32,020 nucleotides of DNA from Candidatus Dojkabacteria bacterium (lineage in GTDB: Bacteria > Patescibacteriota > Dojkabacteria > SC72): positions 1 through 32,020 of the forward strand of contig JAQWFF010000003.1 in the NCBI GenBank assembly GCA_028704525.1, read 5' to 3'. Made by a program: the position numbers and the translations under genes. The notes below the pieces were generated by a model. The model had not been told where the DNA came from and made no database searches. It saw only the letters and a program-made list of their open reading frames with translations. Positions 17,447 through 26,324 of this stretch are shown piece after piece (the first letter of the stretch is position 1; the number at the start of each line of letters is the position of its first letter).

Positions 17447-17475
17447 TTGTAAGATTAAGAAATTTAAAATATAAC
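17447..17475 (+). promoter_or_regulatory. Promoter of the receiver/winged-helix gene (TTGTAA-17-TATAAC)
   Basis: TTGTAA (17447-17452) and TATAAC (17470-17475) lie 17 bases apart, back to back with the PBP promoter. The -10 ends only 3 bases before the ATG at 17479, so the expected start lies within codon 2. The in-frame ATG at 17488 may then be the real start. Confidence 0.55.
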
Positions 17476-17478
17476 AGC

Positions 17479-18171
17479 ATGAGAAAGATGCCTAGTAAGG
17501 ACATTCTAGTGTTATTATCCTCTAATGAAATAAAAGAACAGATACGAAATATATTATTAGGGATTTCAACCTTTAATATTCATTTCCAAAAAATCCTAGA
17601 TCATGCAATAAATGATATCCAATCACATTACTATAAAGTCATTGTAATAGATGAAGATTTTAGAAAAGATAGTAAATTTAACACTTTAATGTCTGTACTA
17701 TTTTCTGAATATTTAAATAGTGAGACAGTAATATTACTCAATGATAATTCTTTTGATAATCTTCAGTTCTATCTAAGATATAATATTACCTGTTTGATTG
17801 AGAAACCTATTAAAAAGGATTTACTGAAAGCTATAATCTTTTGTAAATTAGAACTGTTAGAACAGTATAAAAATAAATTAATACAGAATTACGGGATATC
17901 TTTATATCCACATCTTAATTACCTTATTGTAAAAGGATGTAAAATATATTTATCTAAAAGCCAGCTTGATATAATATTCTTTTTATTAACTAATAATAAT
18001 CCCTGTGAGAGTAGGAGTATTTTAAAATATTTGTCATACTGTAGAGATAGAGATATAACACAATCATATTTATCTGCGAATATAGCACAACTTAAAAAGA
18101 AATTTACAAAACATACAGGATTGGTAGTAATAAAAAATAGAAAAGGATTCGGATATTATATCTCAATCTAG
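17479..18171 (+). CDS. Orphan response-regulator-like protein: degenerate receiver plus OmpR-type winged helix
   Basis: A 230-residue two-domain protein. Residues 8-120 read like a receiver fold: a first strand ILVLLSS, a third strand VIVIDEDF ending in Asp58/Asp60, and a final strand with the Lys-Pro pair (Lys109-Pro110, CLIEKPIKKD). The acidic pair after strand one, normally DD, is Ser-Ser (14-15), and the Thr/Ser after strand four is not evident, so metal-dependent phosphorylation is doubtful. Residues 146-230 resemble an OmpR/PhoB winged helix (IYLSKSQLDIIFFLL, then LSANIAQLKKKF, then a wing ending RKGFGYYISI). No histidine kinase lies nearby. It is divergent from the PBP gene and may regulate it; that is inference. 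It overlaps the 3' end of mutS by 4 bases. An alternative start is the ATG at 17488. Confidence 0.7.
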   Translation: MRKMPSKDILVLLSSNEIKEQIRNILLGISTFNIHFQKILDHAINDIQSHYYKVIVIDEDFRKDSKFNTLMSVLFSEYLNSETVILLNDNSFDNLQFYLRYNITCLIEKPIKKDLLKAIIFCKLELLEQYKNKLIQNYGISLYPHLNYLIVKGCKIYLSKSQLDIIFFLLTNNNPCESRSILKYLSYCRDRDITQSYLSANIAQLKKKFTKHTGLVVIKNRKGFGYYISI

Positions 18172-20753
18172 GTTTTCTTCTTCCATTCTACTATCTTATT
18201 TAAAGCCTCAAGTGGTGTCATATTATCTATATCTATACTAATTATCTCCTTCTCTATCTCAGAGCTCTTTACAGTAAATAAAGGATACTGAGACACTACG
18301 CTCTTTAATTTCTCCTTCTTTGTATCGGGGATATCTGTATCCCGCAACTTATGGTTACTACTAAACATATTCTCTTGTTCAAAGCTTTCTAATATCTCGC
18401 TAGCACGCTCTAACATTTCGGTTGGTAATCCTGCCATCTTGGCTACATATATACCATAACTTCTATCTGTTCCCCCTTGTACTATCTTTCTAAGAAATAT
18501 AACTGTACCTTTCTCTAAATCTTCCTCTACAAGTACATTATAATTTTTTACACTTCCTGGGAATTTATCCGAGAGTTTTAATAATTCATGATAGTGGGTA
18601 GCAAATATTGTTCTTGCTTTTATCTTATTTACAATATACTCTGCCAATGCCCAAGCGATACTAACACCATCATATGTACTTGTCCCCCTCCCAACTTCAT
18701 CTAATATTATTAAGCTGTATTTTGTAGCATTATTTATAATATTAGCTGCCTCCTCCATCTCAACCATAAAAGTACTTCTTCCTCTAGACAGATCATCAGA
18801 AGCACCAACTCTAGTAAATATCCTATCTACTATTGATATAACAGCACTTTTTGCAGGAACAAAAGAACCTATCTGTGCAAGAAGAATTATAGTAGCAACC
18901 TGCCTAATATAAGTCGACTTCCCTGACATATTAGGACCTGTAAGTATTGATACAAGATTATCTTTGGTATCAATATGTGTATCATTAGAAATAAATTCTT
19001 CCTGACCTAAACTTTCTACAAGAGGATGTCTCCCTGAAGATATTTCTATAATCCCATCTTTTTCCCCAACCTCATACACTGTTGGTCTACAATAGTTATT
19101 CTCTATGGCTAAATATGCCAAACCAGAAAGAACATCTATCTGTGATATATATGATGCATATTTCTGTAATATATTTAAGAATGGTATAAATGTATCTCTA
19201 AAATTAGTAAATATCTCGTACTCTAAGGTACAAACCTTTTCTTGGGCATTTAGTATAATATTTTCCTTCTCCTTTAATTCCTCTGTTATATATCTCTCAC
19301 AATTTACAAGTGTCTGTTTTCTGATATATCTTTCTGGCACCTTATCTTTATGTGTATTGGTTACTTCTATGTAATATCCAAATACTTTATTAAAACCAAT
19401 CTTAAGAGACGAGATACCTGTTTTAGCTTTCTCCATCTCTTCAAATTCTTTTATCCATGATTTACTATCCTTTGTTATCATTCTCAATTGGTCTACCTCT
19501 TTGTTATAACCACTTCGAATTATCTCTCCCTCTGTCAGTGAAAGAGAAGGGGTATCAGAGATACATTTATCTATTTTTGAAATTAACTCCTTAATTAACT
19601 TCCTATCCACTTCATATTTAATATCTAATTCTTTTTTAAATATTCCAACTATATCCAATAGATTTCCGAGAGTTGAAGAGAGAGAATTAAAATCCCTTGC
19701 ATTAACTCTATTTAGACCAATCTTCCCTATGATTCTTTCTAAATCAGATGTATTATCTAATTTCTCCCTTATCTCTTCTAAAACCTTTTTCTTCTTAAAT
19801 AGTGCATTTACAATACCTAATCTCTGATCAATCGTTTTTTTCTCTACTAGTGGATTAATTATCCAAGAGTACAAGAGTCTTTTTCCCATAGGTGTTAATG
19901 TCCTGTCTATTACAGAGAGAAGTGAATTTGATATATCACCAGTATACGCATTGCTGACTAATTCTAAATTACGTATTGTTGCTCTATCCAATACCATAGT
20001 TCCACTTAAAGAAACTTTCTGAGGCTTCTGAATATGCTTTGGGATCATAAGTTGAGTCTCTTGTATATACTCAAGAATCATTGCAACTGATACAACATCT
20101 AATGAATTCCTTTCTATATCTAATGCTTCAACATTCTTTATCTCAAAAAATTCTTTACACACTGTATTACAATACTCTTTGCTTTTTAAACCTTTTGGAA
20201 GAAGATGTACTGGCCTATCTGATATGTTAAATCCATCTTCACCCTCTATTATTAAGACCTCTTCTGGTTCATATGATGTTAGAACTTGTTTTACACTTCC
20301 TTTTGATACAAGTATAAATTGACCAGTTGATATATCACAAATCGATATTGAGATACTTCCTTTCTCTTTATATATGGCTATTAAATACTGATTCTTTATA
20401 CTACTTGCCTTGTCTCCATCAAGTGTTCCTGGTGTTACAACTCTTGTTATCCCTCGTTTTACGATACCCTTTGCGAACTTAGGGTCTTCTAATTGATCAA
20501 CTACGACAACACAATACCCTGCCTGTATTAGCTTTGGGAGGTATAGGTCTATTGCCTTATGTGGAAATCCGGCAAGAGGGGTAGGGTTATGTTTTTTATC
20601 TCTTGTTGTTAATGTTATATTTAGAACCTTAGATGCAATCTTCGCATCATCACCAAAAGTCTCAAAGAAATCTCCCATTCTGTAAAGGAGTATTTTATCT
20701 GGGTACTGTTTCTTAAAACCCAAATATTGTCTCATCATTGGAGTATCTTCCAT
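18168..20753 (-). CDS. mutS: DNA mismatch repair protein MutS
   Basis: Recognises mispairs and small loops and starts mismatch repair. The 861-residue protein has the MutS1 layout: mismatch-reading Phe-x-Glu in GDFFETF (Phe29, Glu31), connector, core and lever domains, clamp (RYITEELKEKE), and the ABC-type ATPase with Walker A GPNMSGKST (606-614), the DDLSRGRSTFMVEM signature, Walker B LIILDEVGRGTST (Asp685-Glu686) and FATHYHEL. Near the C-terminus QYPLF (822-826) matches the beta-clamp-binding motif, and the last part resembles the tetramerisation helices. MutL is not in the window. The gene lies 38 bases downstream of the PEP-synthase-like gene on the same strand but has its own extended -10. 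Confidence 0.97.
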   Translation of the reverse strand: MEDTPMMRQYLGFKKQYPDKILLYRMGDFFETFGDDAKIASKVLNITLTTRDKKHNPTPLAGFPHKAIDLYLPKLIQAGYCVVVVDQLEDPKFAKGIVKRGITRVVTPGTLDGDKASSIKNQYLIAIYKEKGSISISICDISTGQFILVSKGSVKQVLTSYEPEEVLIIEGEDGFNISDRPVHLLPKGLKSKEYCNTVCKEFFEIKNVEALDIERNSLDVVSVAMILEYIQETQLMIPKHIQKPQKVSLSGTMVLDRATIRNLELVSNAYTGDISNSLLSVIDRTLTPMGKRLLYSWIINPLVEKKTIDQRLGIVNALFKKKKVLEEIREKLDNTSDLERIIGKIGLNRVNARDFNSLSSTLGNLLDIVGIFKKELDIKYEVDRKLIKELISKIDKCISDTPSLSLTEGEIIRSGYNKEVDQLRMITKDSKSWIKEFEEMEKAKTGISSLKIGFNKVFGYYIEVTNTHKDKVPERYIRKQTLVNCERYITEELKEKENIILNAQEKVCTLEYEIFTNFRDTFIPFLNILQKYASYISQIDVLSGLAYLAIENNYCRPTVYEVGEKDGIIEISSGRHPLVESLGQEEFISNDTHIDTKDNLVSILTGPNMSGKSTYIRQVATIILLAQIGSFVPAKSAVISIVDRIFTRVGASDDLSRGRSTFMVEMEEAANIINNATKYSLIILDEVGRGTSTYDGVSIAWALAEYIVNKIKARTIFATHYHELLKLSDKFPGSVKNYNVLVEEDLEKGTVIFLRKIVQGGTDRSYGIYVAKMAGLPTEMLERASEILESFEQENMFSSNHKLRDTDIPDTKKEKLKSVVSQYPLFTVKSSEIEKEIISIDIDNMTPLEALNKIVEWKKKT

Positions 20754-20760
20754 AAAAGAG

Positions 20761-20769
20761 AGTATACCA
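20761..20769 (-). promoter_or_regulatory. Extended -10 promoter (TGGTATACT) of mutS
   Basis: On the minus strand TGG immediately precedes TATACT, forming a TGn extended -10, which ends 7 bases before the mutS ATG. No clear -35 is present, as expected for this promoter type. Transcription would begin at or next to the start codon. Confidence 0.5.
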
Positions 20770-20791
20770 TGAAATATTTGCTAACTACAGG

Positions 20792-23317
20792 TTACTTTGA
20801 GAGTATTAATTTGCTTTCTTCCTCGTAAACAACATTTCTTGCTTCTTTAATATCTTTTGCAAAAACTGATATCCCATAAACTCCAACCTCTACACAATAT
20901 TTGATAAGAGGTTTACTATTCTCTGCTACTACAATAACTTTTGTATCACACCTTTTTACTTCTTCTAATACACTCTCTACTATCTTGAATATACTATTTC
21001 TATTTAAATCATACTTCGCATTTTTTGCTCTAATATCTATTCCCTGTACCTGCCTTGCTATTAATGGCATGTTAAGAATTAAACCATCTATTTTAGTATC
21101 TACAATATCGTCTGCTAGGATAATTTCTGCTGGGTTATCTAGTATTGCATATATTTTAAAGGAAGATGTCCTCTTTAGTTTCTCACCTAAAAGAATTCTT
21201 TTGAACTCTTTCATAATATCTTCATTCATAGGACAATGAAGAGCAAGTGATACATTTCTTTTCTTATATACCGTTCTTATTCTCTTTATAATTCTTAATA
21301 CTCTTCTTAATATCTCGATATTATTAACATATCTCACACCTCCATAGACTTCATTTGAAAGCGTTGGGTTCTCATATTCCTTTCCACCTGTTAATGCCTT
21401 AAATTCTGCAACCATACCAGAACCAATAGAGAGAATGACCTCTTCTCCCTGTGCTAACTCTACATATTCCAAAACTTTCTTTGATATATCAGAGGAGTAG
21501 TCTACAAATTTCTTCTTATCTACATATGAGAGTATATGCCTTCCATCTTCGAGCATAATTCTATCTAGATCTATATATACTATTCCATTTGAATCTCCTA
21601 TGTATTCGAACAATTCTTTTGGTTTTAAATCTGCCATACAAAATATCTTGGTAGCTGATGGTGGGAGATTTATATCTCTAGGAATATTTAATTCATTTTC
21701 TTCTTTTACTACGATAACCTCTTCTTTCTTATTAAGTAGGTCAATTCCTCCAACTTTATCCTCTCCATATGCTTCTACAACAGGATGTACTTCTTCTTTT
21801 GCATCAACATCTAACTTATATATACTTCCCGTATTACCATCTATCTTTACACTATCTCCATTCTTTAATATATCTGATGCTTTCTGAGTTCCAACTACAG
21901 CAGGTATCTTACATTCTCTACAGAGTATTGCTGTATCACTTGTTAGACCCCCTGTATCCATAATTACACCTCCAGAAGCAATAATCATAGTCTCCATATC
22001 AGATGAATATTTCTTTATTAAGAGAATATCCTCTTTAGTAAATGCATTATCTACTGGGCCATCAACAATTGTTACTTTTCCTTGTGCTGTTCCAAAGCTT
22101 GCTCCTATACCAGAGAGAAGAAGATCACTTGTATCTGTATTAGAATCTTGTATTTTCTCTTTCTTCTGTTTTGCGATTTGTATTAACCTCTCAAATCTTC
22201 CCTCTCTTTTAACCATTTTCTGAGCTTCAGTTACAGCCTGAGAGACAATCTCTCTTTCCCCTCTATATTTTTCTAGGAATCCAACTAATACCTCCCTTAA
22301 TGTTTTCCTAGAAGGATTTATAACACTCGTATCTATCCTGTCTTCTAGATTTGTACTGAATAATGACTTGTTTTGAAGAATCCATACTCTCCCACCTGAT
22401 ATAACCCATTCTACATTCTGAATCTCCCTTGACTTGTTTTCTATGATAAGGGCTATCTTTGATATCTCTTTCATATCTTTATCATTAACTTTCTGTCTGT
22501 GACTCCAATTAGATGATATCTTTATCCTCTCCTCGTTCTTTCCGTTGTTTGCTTTCATTGTTCTAACCTTCATCCATTCTTGAGGAGATATATGTTTTTC
22601 AACAATAGTTAAATCTTTTTTGTTTAGAACATATGTATCTGGAGTTATTTCTCCTAAAGATATAACATCACCTAATCCGAATACAGCTTCTATACTGAGT
22701 TTTGTTTCGTCTTGAGTTATAGGATCTGTTGTAAATACAACACCTGATATTTCTGATTGAACCATTCTTTGTACTACTACGGCAATCTTTACATCTGCTA
22801 AATCTATATTCATTTTTTGAGCGTAGGATACAACATCATCAGTAAACATTGAAGAAAAGACTCTCTTTATAGCATTAAGAAGATCGGGAAATTTTCTAAC
22901 ATTAAGTTGAGTGGCAAATATTCCACTAAAAGAAACTTCTTCTTTCTCTGGAAATATAACAGATGATCTCACAGATACCCAGGCATCTGTAAATCCAGAT
23001 AGTCTAGTATATGCACTTAATATCTCTTCCTGAACATCCTTTGGAAATTCATATTTTAATATTGCATCTTCAACTTCTTCATTCTCAGGATTCTTCCCTT
23101 TATCAAGCAACTTTTTCTCATAGGTATCAAAAGCCCCAAGACAAAAATTTACAAAAGACAATCCCGATATCACAAAGAAATCAGGGACAGGTACATCCAT
23201 ATCTTTAAGTTTAAAGAGACTTAATCCCTTTCTTCCAACCTTATTCTCATTTAAATCTTTTGCTGAAAAATCCTCACAAAAGAAGACATTACTCTTTTTG
23301 ATTTCTGTATTTTCCAT
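20792..23317 (-). CDS. PEP synthase-like protein lacking catalytic residues (probable pseudoenzyme)
   Basis: The 841-residue protein has the three-part PpsA/PPDK architecture. The N-terminal ATP-grasp (about 1-320) is well preserved: GRKGLSLFKL, VSVRSSVIFPE, EVSFSGIFATQLNV, QRMVQSEISGVVFTTDPI, VEWVISGGRVWILQNK. The swivelling phosphohistidine domain (about 400-500) keeps GGLTSDTAILCRECKIPAVVG, but the phosphorylated His is Asp461 (bases 21935-21937). The C-terminal barrel (about 560-835) is recognisable only by order: ALTGGKEYENPTLSNEVYGG replaces the GGERYEPxE(N)PMLGxRG segment, DGLILNMPLIA replaces the SxGSNDxTQ segment, and the catalytic CGQ near the end is VAEN. The open frame is intact, so this is a maintained protein, not a decayed gene. 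PEP formation from pyruvate is not expected; the ATP-grasp may have kept nucleotide binding. It sits between mutS and an AI-2E-family gene. Confidence 0.8.
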   Translation of the reverse strand: MENTEIKKSNVFFCEDFSAKDLNENKVGRKGLSLFKLKDMDVPVPDFFVISGLSFVNFCLGAFDTYEKKLLDKGKNPENEEVEDAILKYEFPKDVQEEILSAYTRLSGFTDAWVSVRSSVIFPEKEEVSFSGIFATQLNVRKFPDLLNAIKRVFSSMFTDDVVSYAQKMNIDLADVKIAVVVQRMVQSEISGVVFTTDPITQDETKLSIEAVFGLGDVISLGEITPDTYVLNKKDLTIVEKHISPQEWMKVRTMKANNGKNEERIKISSNWSHRQKVNDKDMKEISKIALIIENKSREIQNVEWVISGGRVWILQNKSLFSTNLEDRIDTSVINPSRKTLREVLVGFLEKYRGEREIVSQAVTEAQKMVKREGRFERLIQIAKQKKEKIQDSNTDTSDLLLSGIGASFGTAQGKVTIVDGPVDNAFTKEDILLIKKYSSDMETMIIASGGVIMDTGGLTSDTAILCRECKIPAVVGTQKASDILKNGDSVKIDGNTGSIYKLDVDAKEEVHPVVEAYGEDKVGGIDLLNKKEEVIVVKEENELNIPRDINLPPSATKIFCMADLKPKELFEYIGDSNGIVYIDLDRIMLEDGRHILSYVDKKKFVDYSSDISKKVLEYVELAQGEEVILSIGSGMVAEFKALTGGKEYENPTLSNEVYGGVRYVNNIEILRRVLRIIKRIRTVYKKRNVSLALHCPMNEDIMKEFKRILLGEKLKRTSSFKIYAILDNPAEIILADDIVDTKIDGLILNMPLIARQVQGIDIRAKNAKYDLNRNSIFKIVESVLEEVKRCDTKVIVVAENSKPLIKYCVEVGVYGISVFAKDIKEARNVVYEEESKLILSK

Positions 23318-23351
23318 CTAGAGTAGGACAGTTAAATAATGGTTATATATA

Positions 23352-24515
23352 CTAAACGATACCTTTAGCCTTAAGTTTTTGCAAGTCTATATAGAATTCG
23401 TATATTATCTTTGCTATTACCATCAGAGGGACAGCTATTAGTGCACCAAAGACTCCAAAAAGGAGAAGAGATATAACAACTCCCAACATTACAATTACTG
23501 GCCTAATACCTACAGCATTGCCCATTATCTTTGGAGATATGAAGTTATTCTCTATCTGTTGATATACTATTAAACTAACCAATACTATAACAGCACTAAC
23601 TGGTCCTACAGTAATTAACGCAACTATTGCTATTGGTATCATAGCTATCGTAGCACCTATATTGGGCACAGAGTTCATTAAAGCAACAAATACAGCAAGT
23701 GGGAGAGCAAACGGGACTTTAAGAATAGTTAACACTATTCCTGCTACAACTCCTGCTATTGTACTAATAGTTGCTTGACCAAGTATCCATCTCCCTAATT
23801 TTCTCTGTACATCAACAAATAATTTCTTCACTCTCTGTCGTTTCTGATCAGATGGTATTCTAATCAATCCAAATTCCAAAAGTGAATCATACTCTAAAAC
23901 AAGATACATAGAGAAAACTATAGATGTAATAACTAAGGTTGTAGTGCTAAGGAATCCTGATACTACATCAGTTAGGTTCTTTATACTATCCGCAGTAGGA
24001 ATAGATTTGAGAAAATCTGTAAGCATAGTAGATACATTTGGTGATGCTAATATATCAGATATAACTTTTATGTTCTTCAAATCTTCTATCGTTCTAGTTA
24101 TCCAGTTAGGAAGAGCAACTACTAAATCAGACAATTGGTTTGTAAATGGAATTATTACTATAGAAAAAAGACCAAAAAACACTATTAAGAAAAGTATATA
24201 CGATATCGCCACAGCCCATCCTTTTGATATCTTTTTTGAAACCATCCAATCAACAGAGGGTTTTATAGCAGACATGAATATAAAGCCTAGAAATAAAAAT
24301 ATTAAGACAGTAGATAACTGCTTCCACATAAATATAACTGCAAGTAGAAGAAGAACGAGTAGTACTAATTTCCAAGAGAATTCTATGACAAACACAGGCT
24401 TATCTTCTTTCCTTCTTTGGTATTTTATAACCTCACTTAATTCTTCAAGATGCTTACTTTCTTGCTGTTCTATTATTTTTGATTTATTACTCTTAAAAGA
24501 GAATATCTTCCCCAT
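23352..24515 (-). CDS. AI-2E family (PerM/TqsA-type) transporter
   Basis: A 387-residue polytopic membrane protein. A charged cytoplasmic N-terminus (about 45 residues) is followed by hydrophobic segments near 50-68, 70-88, 100-125 and 188-210, a soluble helix-rich part between them, then several more from about 245 to 375. Family hallmarks are the conserved loops LMNSVPNIGATIAMIPIA and YQQIENNFISPKIMGNAVGI with the closing FGALIAVPLMVI. Characterised members export autoinducer-2 or act as Na+/H+ antiporters, so the substrate cannot be inferred. It lies 34 bases upstream of the PEP-synthase-like gene in the same direction. Confidence 0.9.
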   Translation of the reverse strand: MGKIFSFKSNKSKIIEQQESKHLEELSEVIKYQRRKEDKPVFVIEFSWKLVLLVLLLLAVIFMWKQLSTVLIFLFLGFIFMSAIKPSVDWMVSKKISKGWAVAISYILFLIVFFGLFSIVIIPFTNQLSDLVVALPNWITRTIEDLKNIKVISDILASPNVSTMLTDFLKSIPTADSIKNLTDVVSGFLSTTTLVITSIVFSMYLVLEYDSLLEFGLIRIPSDQKRQRVKKLFVDVQRKLGRWILGQATISTIAGVVAGIVLTILKVPFALPLAVFVALMNSVPNIGATIAMIPIAIVALITVGPVSAVIVLVSLIVYQQIENNFISPKIMGNAVGIRPVIVMLGVVISLLLFGVFGALIAVPLMVIAKIIYEFYIDLQKLKAKGIV

Positions 24516-24587
24516 AGGTATCTATATTTAAATAATAGAAAATTATACCAAAAAATAGGATTATCCAAAAGAAATTTGTTCCGAGAT

Positions 24588-25499
24588 TTAACTTCTTTTC
24601 TTATTAATCATATATATTGTACTTCCTGATGCACCAAGTAGGGCAACTATGCCAAATATAATCATAAGAACATTACCTAACATAATAATTTTTGCATTAT
24701 CTAAGTTACCATCAGCTACCGGTATTGTAGAATCAGAAACAGCATCTCCATTTACACTACTACTAGATGAATAAATAGTTTTAATTTTTTTGTCTGATAC
24801 AATCTCATTCCCTGCTTCATCTTTTATAACTACACTAAATATATTAGAACCTTCATCTAATCTAATACCAGAAACCTTGAAATTCCCATTCTCATCACAT
24901 ACACCACCAAATACATCTGTACCTCTCTTTATACTAATTGTTGCATTCTTCTCAATCTTTCCTGTAACTGTAAATGTCTTGGTACCAACCTCTATTGGAT
25001 ATTTAATATCAGAAAGTACAGGTGCTGTTCTATCTATTATAATTGTATCTCCTGTTGTCTGTGGTGATATATATCTTTTTGGGAAACCTTTTACACCAGC
25101 TACAGATATAATATACTGACCCTCTTCTATAGGAGTAATATACTCATAGCTACCATCTTTGCTCACATTAACCCTTGCAACTTCCTGACCATTTATATAT
25201 ACGAAAACCTTCTCGTACTCTATTGCTGACCCCTTAATTGTAACCAACTCTTCATTTGTAATATCCTTTAATCCAATAATAACTGGTGGTTGATATTCTG
25301 CATTTAACTCTGGATTTCTGTTATATCTAATAAAAGAATATATACCAAACGATATTAATATAATTCCAAATAGGATAAAGATAGAACCAACAATTCTTGA
25401 TATTCTTTCCTGATCTTGAGGATTTTTAACCTCAATCTTTGCAACCATTGAATCTTTCTTAATATTTTGAGCAGTAGATTTAGCTTTCTTTTTTGCCAC
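24588..25499 (-). CDS. Two-pass membrane protein with two Ig-like domains, GTG start
   Basis: A 303-residue protein with a lysine-rich N-terminus, a transmembrane helix at about 36-58, an Ig-like segment (about 71-145, with VTIKGSA, VFVYINGQEVA, DGSYEYITPI), a second (about 157-243, with PVLSDIKYPIEVGTKTF, VTGKIEKNATI, DENGNFKVSGI, VVIKDEAGNEIVSDK) and a second helix (about 271-297) followed by KKRS. The second segment resembles Big-type Ig domains of surface proteins. The C-terminus (helix then KKRS) resembles the end of a sortase sorting signal, but I see no LPXTG. The start codon is GTG; an ATG 17 codons further in (25448) is the alternative. It is divergent from the sortase gene. The function is unknown. 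Confidence 0.75.
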   Translation of the reverse strand: MAKKKAKSTAQNIKKDSMVAKIEVKNPQDQERISRIVGSIFILFGIILISFGIYSFIRYNRNPELNAEYQPPVIIGLKDITNEELVTIKGSAIEYEKVFVYINGQEVARVNVSKDGSYEYITPIEEGQYIISVAGVKGFPKRYISPQTTGDTIIIDRTAPVLSDIKYPIEVGTKTFTVTGKIEKNATISIKRGTDVFGGVCDENGNFKVSGIRLDEGSNIFSVVIKDEAGNEIVSDKKIKTIYSSSSSVNGDAVSDSTIPVADGNLDNAKIIMLGNVLMIIFGIVALLGASGSTIYMINKKRS

Positions 25500-25500
25500 C

Positions 25501-25535
25501 TCTAACCCTATATTAAAATTTATATAGTTCTAACC
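25501..25535. repeat. Direct repeats TCTAACC flanking an inverted repeat in the sortase/Ig-protein divergent region
   Basis: TCTAACC occurs at 25501-25507 and 25529-25535. Between them is CTATAT-8-ATATAG (25508-25527). This sits just upstream of the GTG-start gene and could be a regulatory site, but the region is so AT-rich that chance is possible. Confidence 0.3.
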
Positions 25536-25588
25536 TAGGATAATACATCTTTTAAATTAATGCAACAGATATAGAAAAATAGTAAAAT

Positions 25589-25593
25589 AGGAG
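25589..25593 (+). promoter_or_regulatory. Shine-Dalgarno sequence (AGGAG) of the sortase gene
   Basis: AGGAG with 7 bases to the ATG at 25601. It is one of only two convincing Shine-Dalgarno sequences before genes here and fixes the start codon. Confidence 0.75.
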
Positions 25594-25600
25594 TATATAT

Positions 25601-26287
25601 ATGAAGAAGATAATAAAAATATTAACAACCCTCTTTCTTGTACTATTGGTAATTATTCCTGTCTTTTTTCTCTTCGTATACCCTCAATATAACAATATAT
25701 TAATAAATAGGAGTAAGTTTGATATATACAAAATAACAAAAGATACTGCTATAAAGATATTAACAAAAATATCTCCAAGCCAAGATCTATACGCACAAGA
25801 GGTACTTGCTGCATCCTCTATGGAAGAAACTCTCTCTAAAGAGAATATTAATCTTTCAGAAAAAATACTCGAAGAAAACAATACAAGAGTCATTATAAAA
25901 AGTATAAATATAGAGGGTAGAATATCACAGGGAGAAACAGCAAACAGTATGAATGAAGGATTCTGGCATTTCCCGATATCTGCATACCCTGGAGAGTTAG
26001 GGAATATGGTAATCATAGGACATAGATACCAATTCCTCCCTCCAGCCAAAAACACATTCTTCAACTTAGACAAAATAATGATTGGCGACGAGATAAAGGT
26101 TATAGATAAATACAACGAATTTACATATATAGTTACAGGAAAAAAGGATGTTAATCCAAATGATATATCTGTACTTCAACCAACCAATGACTACAGACTT
26201 ACCCTTATAACATGTACACCTTTATGGACACATGAGAAACGTCTTGTTATAACGGCTAAACTAGACAAGTTATATAAAAAAGTATAG
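25601..26287 (+). CDS. Sortase family transpeptidase
   Basis: A 228-residue membrane-anchored cysteine transpeptidase that cleaves sorting signals and joins surface proteins to an acceptor. One N-terminal helix (about 4-27) is followed by a linker and the beta-barrel catalytic domain from about residue 95. The catalytic triad is visible: His141 in IIGHRY, Cys205 in TLITCTP and Arg214 in HEKRLVITA. The TLxTC signature and the short loop between Cys and Arg resemble class D/E sortases more than class A or B, but I cannot assign a class. Its start is set by AGGAG 7 bases upstream. It is divergent from the Ig-like membrane protein gene, a candidate partner. Confidence 0.92.
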   Translation: MKKIIKILTTLFLVLLVIIPVFFLFVYPQYNNILINRSKFDIYKITKDTAIKILTKISPSQDLYAQEVLAASSMEETLSKENINLSEKILEENNTRVIIKSINIEGRISQGETANSMNEGFWHFPISAYPGELGNMVIIGHRYQFLPPAKNTFFNLDKIMIGDEIKVIDKYNEFTYIVTGKKDVNPNDISVLQPTNDYRLTLITCTPLWTHEKRLVITAKLDKLYKKV

Positions 26288-26324
26288 AATTTCACCACAA
26301 ATTAATAAATTAAAGAGATATAAC

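Noticed and set aside
24588-24680. LPXTG sorting motif in the Ig-like protein beside sortase
   Set aside because: The residues before the C-terminal helix contain no LPXTG or close variant; only the helix-plus-basic-tail shape is present.
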